A stretch of 64,000 nt of DNA, from NCBI GenBank assembly GCA_944548615.1, contig OX155952.1, positions 23,965,417-24,029,416 on the forward strand. Reading direction: 5' to 3'. A model generated the notes under the pieces. The model did no database searches. It was given only the letters and a program-made list of their open reading frames with translations, and was not told the origin of the DNA. Numbering within the stretch: position 1 is the stretch's first letter; each line of letters begins with the position of its first letter. This DNA is from Micropterix aruncella (Eukaryota > Arthropoda > Insecta > Lepidoptera > Micropterigidae). Positions 26,146 through 36,638 of this stretch are shown here, piece by piece. Position numbers and translations under genes: made by a program.

Positions 26146-26245
26146 TTGCAAACCATCAAGTTTTTTCATGTATACACTTCACAAATTAACGAAAAACAGT
26201 GTTTATCAAACAAAATCAACTTTATTTCTTTTAGTATTAATATTT
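26146..26245 (+). pseudogene. Helitron helicase 3' scrap, copy 1
   Basis: It reads GC(G)TTTGCAAACCATCAAG, encoding a V-C-K-P-S-S-like stretch, and ends with GAAAAACAGTGTTTATCAAACAAA. This matches the end of copy 2 at 26575-26700. It is too short for its own identification and is recognised only through copy 2. Confidence 0.4.
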
Positions 26246-26427
26246 AATACTCGCGGTTAAACATTGGTTTACCGATAATTTTTTACAGGAATTTTTACCG
26301 GAATTTAAATGCACCTAAGCTTTGCAATGGCACGCAATTGGTCATTAAATAAATCATGAGCAATTCTTGATTCTACTATTTTGAATTGCAAATTTCAAAG
26401 TGATTTTTTTTCCTGCTACGGATCATA

Positions 26428-26720
26428 ATGATCCCTTCAGACTTGCCCATTCCATTCAGATACACGCAATTTTCAATTTACTTGGCATTCATAATGACTA
26501 TTAATAAATCACAAGGGCAAACCATGTCCATTTGTGGGTTGGATCTAAAAAATCAGTCCTTCTCATATGGCCAAATATATGTTGCGTGCTCTTGCGTTGG
26601 CAAACCATCAAGTTTGTTCATTTATATTATATATAAATGATATGTTTATACATCAGACGGATTACCGAAAAACAGTGTTTATCAAACAAATAAAACTTTA
26701 TTTCTTTTAGTGTTAGTGGT
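26428..26720 (+). pseudogene. Helitron Rep/helicase C-terminal relic
   Basis: The frame reads LAFIMTINKSQGQTMSICGL then QSFSYGQIYVACSCVGKPSS. This is the C-terminal PIF1-type helicase motif of Helitrons (usual forms MTINKAQGQ and YVACSRVGKPS), with the motif VI Arg replaced by Cys. A stop TGA follows at 26639, and the remaining KNSVYQT segment is out of frame. It is a dead fragment without the Rep domain. Confidence 0.7.
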
Positions 26721-27289
26721 CAACATTAATTTCGATACTTTACTTTTTTTTCATTAATAAAAATATGTCGTGGAAATAAATTGGGTCTTTTCATTGTTTG
26801 CTTTTATTTTATGAAAATGAAAATCGTCCAAATTTGCATCATATGTTATTGGTAAGACGTCACATTCCTCTGCTACTGGTAATCTATCTTCGGTGTACAT
26901 ATGGTTCGGTTGTTCCACAGCGTAGAAGCGTCGAATTTTCATGAGTCCCCACAGCTGCAGTCCACTGTATATCCATTACGAACTCACGGACCAACTGAGT
27001 TCCACGCAGTCTGCTCCCCACAGCTAATATATATGAAAAAACACAACAATCATATTTTATACTTACAATTAATCTCACATATGTGTCTTTCGCCAAATGT
27101 GTCAATGTCAAGCATTACATAACGTCCGGTCATAAAATGAGAATTGAACGGCGCAGGATAACAAAAAATTGCACTAATTTTTGACATTGCTTTGGGCAAC
27201 AGCAAATAGCACAAGGACAAAACGAAAAGATTGAAATGTCAAACTCAATGTCAAAACGAAATTCGAATATCGAAAACCCGCAATGACAT
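26721..27289. other. No recognised feature
   Basis: The minus-strand frames at 26754-26942 and 26884-27111 overlap in different frames and match no family I recognise. They may be more Helitron debris. Confidence 0.25.
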
Positions 27290-28685
27290 TTTTTTTAATC
27301 AACCTTTATGGGGGGGAAATACGGGATGTTTTTTATGGAGATACTTAAACCATTAGATTTAAAAACTCTTTTTTTTTCTCAGGGATTTATTTGATAGTGG
27401 ACGGAAGCACTACAAATGTTTTTTTTTATTTCACCCCCCACGAGATGAATGTTGTATGGAGATACGCAAACCCTTAGATCTTGAAACTCTTGTTTTTTCG
27501 ATAGTGGAGTTTAGCATTGAGAAGTTTTTTTTAAAAATAAACCCCCACCGGATGAAAGAAAGGGATGAGCTTCTGTAGTATGGAAAATCGAAACCGCTGA
27601 AGCTACAGGCATCAAAATTTATATTTTAGATACTTAATTACAAAGAAAAAATAATGAAAAATAATGAAAAAATAATTCACAGATTTTTTTGGGGGGCGTG
27701 AAATAAGGGATAATATATTATATGAAGATTAGCACTAAGAAGGGTTTTTTAAAATTCAACTCAAGGGATGAAAGAAATTCTCCTTTTCACAACTTTTTCT
27801 CTTAGATTGACGAAATAGTTGAAGTGAGGTATCAACCCCCTCAAGGGGTGAAATTATATCGTATAGAAAATCGAAACCGCTGAAGCTACAGACATCAATA
27901 TGTATATTTAAGCTACTCTATAAAAGATAACAATAATGTATAAAATAATTATATTTAAAATACCCATTCTGTACCAAACTCAAGCCTTGGAGCTCAAGTT
28001 AGGCATAGAATATTGTATACGGCTTTACTTGATAGAGAAGGAAAGCACTAAAAAGGGTTGAGTTAAAATTCAACCCCACGTTATGACAAAAAGGGGTGAA
28101 TTTCTGCAGTATGAAAAATCGAACCCGCTAAAGTATCGATCGAATCCACTGAGCTCGAAATTTCGCAAAGGGCTTTATAAGATAGTGGAAAGAAGCACTA
28201 CTTAACAAGGTTTTTTTTTTAAATTCAACCAACAATAGGATGAAAGAAAGGGTGAAATTTTGTCGTATGAAAAAACAAAACCGCTAAAGCCACAGATATC
28301 AACATTTACAATTAAAAACTCATTACTCATCACAATTAAAAAATAATGGCATTCACAGTTTTTTTTTTAATTAACTGAGCTTTCTATAAATTATAGTCAG
28401 TCGATCGATCTCTCGGTCAGTCAGGTACATAGTTAGTCCCGGAGTGTTATAAAGAAAGCATTCTAAAATTCCACGCAGACAAAGTTGTGGGCAACAGCTA
28501 CTTTAACTGTTTTGCCAATCTAAGAGAAAAACGTGTGAAAAGGAAAATACTTTACTAAAATTTTTGAACTATCTATCTATAGGTAGTGTCTGAAATGGAA
28601 AATAAACGCCGAGCTACTCAAATTAACAAGCATTAAATTAAATCGAAACTCAACGCGAAGCGAAGCCGCGGGCGACAGCTGGTAT
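27290..28685. repeat. Degenerate internally repeated element
   Basis: The phrase AAATCGAAACCGCTGAAGC and variants recurs near 27582, 27866, 28113 and 28267. Each copy is followed by an ACAGRYATCAA word and alternates with T-rich blocks and GATGAAAG words. The segment ends in GCGAAGCCGCGGGCGACAGCTGGTAT, a terminus resembling lepidopteran interspersed repeats. It is non-coding. Confidence 0.45.
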
Positions 28686-28855
28686 ACTATATAGAAGTTC
28701 CGAAATTCCTTGGAATTTTCGATATGACTGAAATCATTTTAGGTTGAAATATATAAATTTTAAATATATATAATAATATCTATAAATCATATTATAAATA
28801 TGTAATATTCATTATAAATCTATTTTATTTTAAAATAATTACTTGGTAATTTGTT

Positions 28856-29060
28856 TATTCAAATTCAAATTTAAATTCTTTATTTTACAAAAAATCTTAA
28901 TATCAGTTACAATTAAATTAAACCTAACCTAACTGAATCGCACGAGACGTCCGCACTAAGGTTGGCTTAGATTCGTATACTTAAGTACTGCCTAATGCTA
29001 AAAAAAAAATAATACGCTGAAGAATGCCGTGAAAGATAAAATCAAGTAAACTAAAATTTT
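28856..29060 (-). repeat. LINE 3' end, minus orientation
   Basis: It starts TTCAAATTCAAATTTAAATTC (the tail in reverse) and includes a CGCACTAAGGTTGGCTTAG block, corresponding to the 3'-UTR signature at 9750-10045 and 30310-30508. Confidence 0.5.
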
Positions 29061-29334
29061 AGTAAAAAATAAAATTTCAAATAATCTTAAAAGGTATGTG
29101 ATAATAATAATATAAAGAACAAAAAGCATGCCAATCATAATTATATGGTAGGTGAATAATAATGTTAGGAATGGTAAGTTAACTAGGAATAAAGCAAATT
29201 AGTTTTTCAGCTTCTTTCCTTCCCTGGGTGATGAACCAGTGGGTTAGTCTGTTTTTGTTTATATTTATACCTTGAGTATAAATGCCGGGTATATCCTTAG
29301 TTTTATTGAACAACGACGGTGCCAAGTATAGAAA

Positions 29335-30508
29335 ATGTCTCTGTGCATGGGTCTCAGGAATATTCTAGACCCCAAAACATTAAAAACTACCTATTACGCC
29401 TTGTGTCAAAGCATTTTGAGTTACGGGATCATTGGGTGGGGAGGTTGCTCCAAAACAATTATCCATCAAGTAGAGGTAGCACAGAAGCTGATAATTAAAA
29501 TTATCACCCGTAAACCATACAGATACCCGTCAGAAAAACTTTTTGAAGAGTTCAGTGTACTTGAAGTAAGGCAACTTTATTTAAAATTTTGTCTGGTTTT
29601 TATTCAATTTCAAATTAAGAGAGCGCCCACACAACAAGCACACCGAACAAGGCGATCCGTGGCGGATATGTTAGACGTCCGTCGAACGAAAACATCTTTT
29701 GGTCAGAGGCATCTTATGAGTATAGGCCCCAGGATATACAACGAATTGGATGAGTCGATAAAAATCGTATACAGTAAAGACCAATTTAAAAAACGGTGTC
29801 ACAGGTGGCTTCTGAATGAAGGTCGGGATATTAGCCACCAAATATTTGATATTCTTATGTAATTTAATTTAAATAAATTGAATTCCTATTATTATTATTT
29901 TATTAAATCGCTATTCTTGTTTTTCTCTTTTCTTAATTGAATTATATTGAAATATATATTTTAACTTGTAACATGGACATTTTATATATAATTGTATCCT
30001 CGGACTATTTAAATATGATTCTTTAAATATTTATTGAGATATAATTTTTTCCTTTATTTCGATTTCGATTCATTAATAATATTTTTATATTTTATTGTAT
30101 TTATTACGACATTATATTATTATTATTCAGTTTAATTATTTCACCATTTACTGAATGTTATTTTTCCAGCACACTACAGCTACATTTACATCACACTACA
30201 CTACACTACAGTTACATCACACTACACTCAAATTACAATGTTTATTATTATTAGTTAATTTTTTATATTATTTGATACCTAGCATATCTTTTAAATTAAG
30301 TATTCTAAAGTATGCACAAGCCACTCTACTTGGTACGCTTGCCTTAGTACGGGCCTAGGCCTAGTTAGGCGGCGTTGATTTTAAAAAAATTGGTCTGCGG
30401 TGCTTTCTATTTTGCTATTATTTACATTTAAGCCTATATTGTTAAACTTACAATGTACTGCCATAAAAAAATGTGCTTTTCTTTAATAAATAAATAAATA
30501 AATAAATG
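29335..30508 (+). pseudogene. 5'-truncated Jockey-like LINE: RT C-terminus and 3' UTR
   Basis: A 175-codon frame (29335-29862) reads LKTTYYALCQSILSYGIIGW, QKLIIKIITRKPYRYPSEKL and FGQRHLMSIGPRIYNEL, the region after the catalytic core of Jockey/CR1-type ORF2. The catalytic FADD block is absent. Downstream come an AT-rich 3' UTR, the CTTAGTACGGGCCTAGGCC signature (about 30340-30364) and an (AAAT)n tail ending at 30508. A 5'-truncated retrotransposed copy is the simplest reading. Confidence 0.75.
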
Positions 30509-30539
30509 GGTACTATTCAGTTTGGGCACTATGTGGTTA

Positions 30540-31578
30540 CTATTAGTTATCGCTCGTATTATTATTTTATGGGATGTTTGCTGGTGCAGTTCTTTATGTT
30601 TGTGATAATAGAGTAGTATCGTTTAAGCAAATGTTTGCTGTACGTCAAGAACAGAGAACTCACGAAAAAGTTGCTCAGATGGGTATCGCAACGGTTTTTT
30701 GTTGACTACTCTTAACAGCGCCTTCTGAGCTTTAATACGAGAATCGAGGTGTGATAGTGCTGCACCGCCCTAACCAAGAATCTCATATGATATATAGCTG
30801 TGTGCAAGCGCTTAATAGACAACTTTTAGTGACGGTTTCGACATTACGTTACGTAGAAGTTTAAATGGATGAATGAGTTTGGGAATTTTAGCTGCTGTGT
30901 TGGAGATATGGTAAGACAGGTCAATCTATTGTCCAAAGTCAAGCCTAGGTATTTAATCGTGCTCACCTTGTCTAGATTAGAACAAGCACAGATAGTTGAT
31001 GGACTGTCCTTACATGTGTGTACTATGAGGGATAGTCCAGCTGTTTGTTGCATTCCCTTGCTTGTTTTGGAAAACGTCATGTATTTGGATTTCTCTACAT
31101 TTAGAGATAAAAGGTTACAGTCAAGCCATTCTTTTACCCGTTTTAGACCCATTTGACAGTTTTCAAACACTCCCTGCCAAGATCTGTGTCTGAAAATTAG
31201 GGCAGTGTCATCTGCAAACAGGATGGCTTTCCCCTTACACAGAGGAATTGATGATAGTCCATTTATGTAAATAAGAAATAAAATTGAACCTAGCACGTTA
31301 CCTCGAGGAACTCCAAAATTGATTCCTGATCTAGAGCTAGACGTATCCCTCAGTTTAGTGACTTGAGATCTACCACAGATGTAATCCTCAAACCATCGCA
31401 AAGACGTACCGTGAATGTCTATTAATTGAAGTTTTGTAAGCAAAAGACGATGGGAGACAGTATCAAATGCTTTAGTCAGATCTAAGAATACTGTTACACA
31501 TTTTTCTCCATCGTCTAATGCCTTAAATATTTCACCAGTGACGGCTGCAATCGCGTCTTGGGTGCCTCTAGCCTCAGC
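30540..31578 (-). pseudogene. LINE reverse-transcriptase relic (minus strand)
   Basis: Reading the minus strand from 31578: VFLDLTKAFDTVSHRLL (motif A), FGVPRGNVLGSILFLIYING, the catalytic ILFADDTALIF, KYLGLTLDNRL, then after a frame change near 30840 a thumb region with stops, and finally AQKALLRVVNKKPLRYPSEQL. It is the same family as 29335-30508 but in the opposite orientation, tail to tail. Frameshifts and stops mean it is inactive. Confidence 0.8.
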
Positions 31579-32100
31579 TTCCTCTGCCTCTAGCCTTATT
31601 ACAATTGTATTTTCGTTTGGTTATATATTTGTATCGTGATTATTTGGTGTTTAATATTTTGATTTTAATTATTTTGATGTTCGGATTTATTTGATTTTGA
31701 TAATTTAGACTTTTTTATTTTAGATTTTTATATTAATTTTATTTTGGTTGTTTTATTTTATTACCATTAAATTGTGGTTTTCTGTATGTACCAATAATTA
31801 ATAGATGTGTCCTGAAAACCAGGACAAATATCCTTACGATAACCCCTAATTTGCAGCGTTTGTAGCTTTATTACATAGTCTTTGCTTATAGTCTTTGCTT
31901 ATTTCTATTTTGTTTCTTTTGTATATGTTTTTTTAAGACAACAGCTGCAAATAAGTATTTTTTCTATATCTATTTCTACATGGTTTATCATATACCAAAG
32001 TTTTACAGTACAAACTAAAAAACTATTGCCACGAAAACTATGTACAACAAAAAAAAAGTCAAAGGGCAATAGTTTAATTTTATCAAGGCATTTCATTATC
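31579..32100. other. AT-rich intergenic stretch
   Basis: T-rich DNA precedes the gene 2 promoter region. No exon or named repeat is visible. Confidence 0.3.
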
Positions 32101-32273
32101 TGCTAAATCGTATCAGTTTAACCCATTAGATAGATAACATTAATTCCACATATTCTTTTATCGAGATTATAACTTTCCGATTATTTTAGTCTTATCGTAG
32201 TTACAACGCGTTTACGCTTTGTAAACACGTGTTTAAATTGAATGAAAGTGATCAAATCATCAATTGTACTACA
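32100..32273 (+). promoter_or_regulatory. Upstream region of gene 2
   Basis: It is paralogous to 10260-10426. It keeps AACCCATTAGA, TTCTTTTATCGAGAT and a TTTTAGTCTTA initiator-like sequence (about 32183-32193), placing a possible start site 80-90 bp before the ATG. The TTATCGAGAT core offers a GATA-type site. These are inferences from conservation between two paralogs. Confidence 0.4.
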
Positions 32274-35200
32274 ATGTCTTCAAAGCATCTAGTCCTTCCC
32301 AATGGAGGATATGGTTGGGTTATCGTATTTGGCGCTGCATTCGTAGGGGTAACTAGACATAAAATACCTGTTAATCAAAATTGCATCAAAAATATATCGA
32401 TGTTTAAAACTTCAGATATTCCATATGTCATTCATCATAATATTTGCTACCGTATACGGACCAACGATAAATGACATGGGTCACGGGACAAGAGGCACAT
32501 CCCTGGTTATGAATGTTGGTTTCTTGTCTGAGTGCTTATTTGGGCTTGTCAGCGCTCAGATAATAAAGACTAGCTCTTGCAGGACGACTGCGATTTTAGG
32601 ATGCTTTTCTGCGACGACGGGAGTTCTTTTGACTGGATTTTCCACGGAATTGTGGCATATAGTAATAGCATTTGGTATAGTCAGAGGTGAGAGACTTATA
32701 CCACTATTTATAATCGGTTAATTAAGTTTAGTAAACTAATGTAAATAAAATGACGGTGTTTATTATCCAAGGCGTTGAAATAAGCTGTAACTAACAACGG
32801 AGGAAAAATGGAGCGGTGTGAGTGATGTTGGAACCGTAGTGTTGTATGTGAACACCTCATGGTTTCCAATTCTCCAGTGTCCATGACAGTACATTCTTAA
32901 GGTTATTCATAGACGCTAAACTTTTATGTTATAGCCATTTTCATCAACTAAGTGCAAGATTGAGCAGTGCTACACTTGTCATTAAAAATGTCATTTTTTT
33001 TGTATATGAAGCCCCAGAGTCTATATTTTACCTATTTCTATTCCCTATTAATGTATTCATACGCTCTGGGGAATGGCAACCAATTATTTAAGAATGTTTC
33101 GCCTTCAAAAAAATCCGGTAAGAAATTTGTTCACAATAACTTCAATAACATCTTGTAAACCGTATTTTGTCAAATATGATATGACAATATACACGAATAT
33201 ATATCTCATCTCATGAACATCTCAGCTACTCCCATTAATTCGGATATTTTCTCAAACAACTCTTGAAATAAAGAAGACTTTTAAAGTGAGATTAATTAAA
33301 GTACGAAAGAGTGTCCTTTAACGAAGCAAGTTATTCTACAATAAGGTACTATAGAGCAGCAGATGCCTTGGTCCAGATCACTTAAAAAAACATAATTATA
33401 CTTACAAAAACCTCATCTATTGCATTAAGGAATTTGACTATTTAGATATTTCCTTAATTTTTGATATTTTTTGAAACCGTAGAACTGCCGAAATACGTAT
33501 CAGGAAACATATTATATATTGCCCTCGACCACCTTAACGCTTGTTACTTTCTTTAAGGCTTCCACCGCCCCCCCCCCCCCCTGAAAGCTTACAGCGCCCA
33601 CATGAGAAAAACTAAAAACCGCCAAAAGAACCTGCACACCGGCGCTTGGCGGTTTCGCAAATCCCTAGATAATTATTAATTAACTAGGGATTAATCAAAT
33701 CCCTTATTATTTCCTGCCCTATTTTTTAACAATATAACTGTGGGATCATTTCAGCTAGGACTGGAAAATTAGACACGTTGTTTAATTACCGAAAAAAAAA
33801 CTTTTACTTCGCGCTATTGGCACGCCTGTCGGGGCACCCGCTGTCCGCCCGTGTCGCACTACTAGACCCGCCAAGAGCAAAAAGGTTGGGGAGGGGGGGG
33901 GGGGGAGGCACCATTGTTTCTTATTACATACTTAATTTATCAACTTTGTATATATTACCTATCTTTTGTTATAGGAATAGGCTTAAGCATGATTACCTTC
34001 TCATGTTTTGTAATAGTGAATTCTTATTTTACTACTAAAAAGAGTAAAGCTGTCGGAATTTATGTTTCTGGAGGAGTTTTGGGACAAGTAATCATGATTC
34101 ACGTCGCTAGCTATCTCATGAGCGAGTATTCGTTTCAGGGCACCACTTTAATCTTAGGGGGTCTAACAATGCATTCAGTGAGTAAATCTTTTTAGTACTC
34201 TACATTGTTTAAAACAATAGCGTAGTTCTTGAAAAAAAACGTATAGAGCCTGATAAATTGTATATAGATAGGTGACTGAAACATTTTTATTTACCATGTA
34301 CTTTATAAATATTTTTAGATGATCGGAGCGCTATTACTACATCCAGTAAAATGGCACATGAAAAAATACAATAAAGATTTAGAAGAAAATGACCGAATTT
34401 TAATAGTTAGTGAAATTAAAAAAACCAAACCAGAAAATAAGCCCGCAGACTGTGAGGAAATACATTTAATGCATACAAGCGAAATAATAACAGAATTACC
34501 CAAAGACGAAAGAAAAGCAAAGAAAAAGAGGAATGTATTATCTGGTTTAGCGGCATCAATGGATTTGAATTTACTGAAAGATATAAGATTCGTGTCCGTT
34601 ATGATCGGAAATGCTTTGGCGGTTTCTTCTGTTTTAAATTTCACAACATTATCTCCGCTTATATTAAAAGTAATCACATAATTTATGTTCTATATGGGTG
34701 AGTCCTTTTGACTGTCCGAAAAAATCATATTATTTAAGAACTTTTATATTTATAATTCTCTTCAAATCACTTTATTGAATTTAAATTTTTGTAGTTTAAC
34801 AATATATGGAATAACAATATATTGAATTTCAGGATATGATGGAATTTGACGCCTCAACAACAAAGATGGTCTTGTCGGTTTTGCCTGCTTCTGATATAAT
34901 CGGCCGGCTTATATTACCGACAATCACCGCTAAATTTAAAATTAATTCATACACAAGTGTAATGCTCGGTTGTTTTCTAATCGTTATCGGTAGACAAGGT
35001 AAATAATTATTCAATCATGTTCATATATTGGGATGATATATTAATCTTTTATTATTTTTCAGCTCTCATTTTTAAACAACCTGTCGCCACTGTTGTAATT
35101 CTCGTGATAGTGAACGCATGCGGAAAGTCATTATTAGTAATATATGAAAAAATATCATTAACGGATACTTGCCGACCTGATCAAGTTACCGGTGCTGTAG

Positions 35201-35409
35201 GATTGTACATGTTTATTAAAGCGCTGGTAATCCTGCCAGCTGGATATATCGTCGGCTGGGTTCGTGACTATAGCGGCAGTTTTGTTTTGAGTATAACAGT
35301 TCTAAATTTAATGGCGATTACAGTTGTGTTCTTGTGGCTGCCGCCGATTTTATGTACTAAATGGAAAAAAAGACATGCTAATAAGGCTAAAATTCACATA
35401 ATTACATAA
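32274..35409 (+). CDS. SLC16-type transporter gene 2 (type A), intact
   Basis: A predicted 12-helix MFS solute carrier of the monocarboxylate transporter family, 470 aa, probably in the plasma membrane. Exons: 32274-32348, 32416-32686, 33975-34177, 34319-34669, 34833-34998, 35063-35409, with phases 0, 1, 0, 0, 1; the donors are GT and acceptors AG throughout. The ATG at 32274 aligns with the gene 1 start; an in-frame GTG upstream is ignored. The helix-1 motif is LPNGGYGWVIVF (Asn10 where the family has Asp/Glu). Exon 3 carries YFTTKKSKAVGI, the helix-5 signature. Exon 4 encodes GALLLHPVKWH and a charged central loop. Exon 5 has SDIIGRLILP with Asp321 and Arg325, the helix-8 D...R pair linked to proton/substrate coupling in MCT1. 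AATAAA is at 35422. Substrate is unknown. Confidence 0.88.
32687..33974 (+). other. Intron 2 of gene 2 with C- and G-runs
   Basis: The first 200 bp (AAGGCGTTGAAATAA, TAACAACGG) are paralogous to the head of gene 1's intron 2, fixing gene 1's 5' part as type A. A C-homopolymer at about 33568-33582 and a G-homopolymer at about 33889-33906 bracket roughly 300 bp that also includes a repeated CGGTTTCGC-/CCGCCA-type word. The G-run could form a quadruplex. Confidence 0.5.
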
Positions 35410-35429
35410 ATTTAATTCTGTAATAAAAC

Positions 35430-36638
35430 TATTTCTAATTCACAATGTTTGTATGCAATATTGCAACATAAGTATCCAATTAAAAAAAATACTTTATTAA
35501 TGACTGTTTATTTATGTATATATTTGGGCTCGATTGCGTTTCTCTTGAACTAACATCGGAAATTAATTCATCCGAACGAGACATAGCAGTACGTGAGAGC
35601 GTAATGTGAAATGAATGGTTGTCACTTTTCAGCATTAAAGCTACCGTCCTAAGCTAAAGCAGCTAAATCTAACACCGCACGAAATGTGTTCCAACTTATT
35701 CGGGCGTCTATTCGACAGGTACATAGTTTTGGTTGGGGAAAATCGACGATAGTTCATTTCATATTCCGTTCTAACGTATTGCTCTGTCTCGTTCGGTTAA
35801 AAAAGATCCTATTTTAGTTCGCGAAGAAACGCAATCAGGGCCGTTTTCAAACAACCGGGATCTTTCTCGATTTCAAACATATATATTATCGTAACTTTGA
35901 TAAGATGTAATTTATGTCAACGTCAAAATTTAACTTGTCGTTGAGTGTCGGAAGTACTAATTACATCAGTATTTTTTTACTACAAGCTACTTTTCTGTTT
36001 CTGACTTCTATCCGGCGCTAAGTCATTTAACTAACATATTAACTGCCCTACCTATACGAATGTATGTGATACTGTCGCTTTATTATCGACCGAACGCAAC
36101 AATCCGTATCACGTACGTTCGAGTACGATCGAGTGTATATTTGAAAAAAAAAACAAAAAATTATAAAACCCCGAAACCCAGAAAGCGCAAGTACGTGATT
36201 CATCAAATTGTTCCTACAATTCTATGTAAATACTAAAAAGGGTAATAAATGGGTCTTTTGTGTACAAAAATGTCTGGTAAAACAAGTATTGTTATTAGAA
36301 AATGTAATTTAAAAAACCAACGATTTTTTACCTAGTAAAGGCGGTTATTTGACATCCTACCATTTATAACGAAAACGAGGAATCGGAACTTCCGCTAATA
36401 GATATGAATAGCGCTTTATTTTTTGGAATGTTTGTGCACTGTTTTAATTTTATGTATCTAATTCCATATCAGCCTCCGGTATCTAATTCCGTATCTGCTT
36501 ATCTGATTCGCTGATTAAATATTAGATACAATTAAAAAAATCTTCATTATCTTTAGCCTTCTTAATTTAGTCTTATGATACTTCTAAGGCAATTAACACG
36601 TATAGAAACAAGTTTTTTTTTCAAATAAGTGAATTGCA
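35430..36638 (+). promoter_or_regulatory. Upstream region of gene 3 (type B)
   Basis: From about 35860 this region is paralogous to 49045-49617 before gene 4, with shared GATTTCAAATATAT-like, TTTGATAAGAT, CGTCAAAATTTA, CTTATCTGATT and TCTTCATTATCT words. A cluster of TATC/GATA cores at 36470-36510 and a TTTAGTCTTA initiator-like element at about 36567 are conserved in position. GATA control is an inference. Confidence 0.45.

Noticed and set aside
32229..32273. Upstream extension of gene 2 from a GTG
   Set aside because: The ATG at 32274 aligns with the gene 1 start codon, and the extension has no counterpart in the paralogs.
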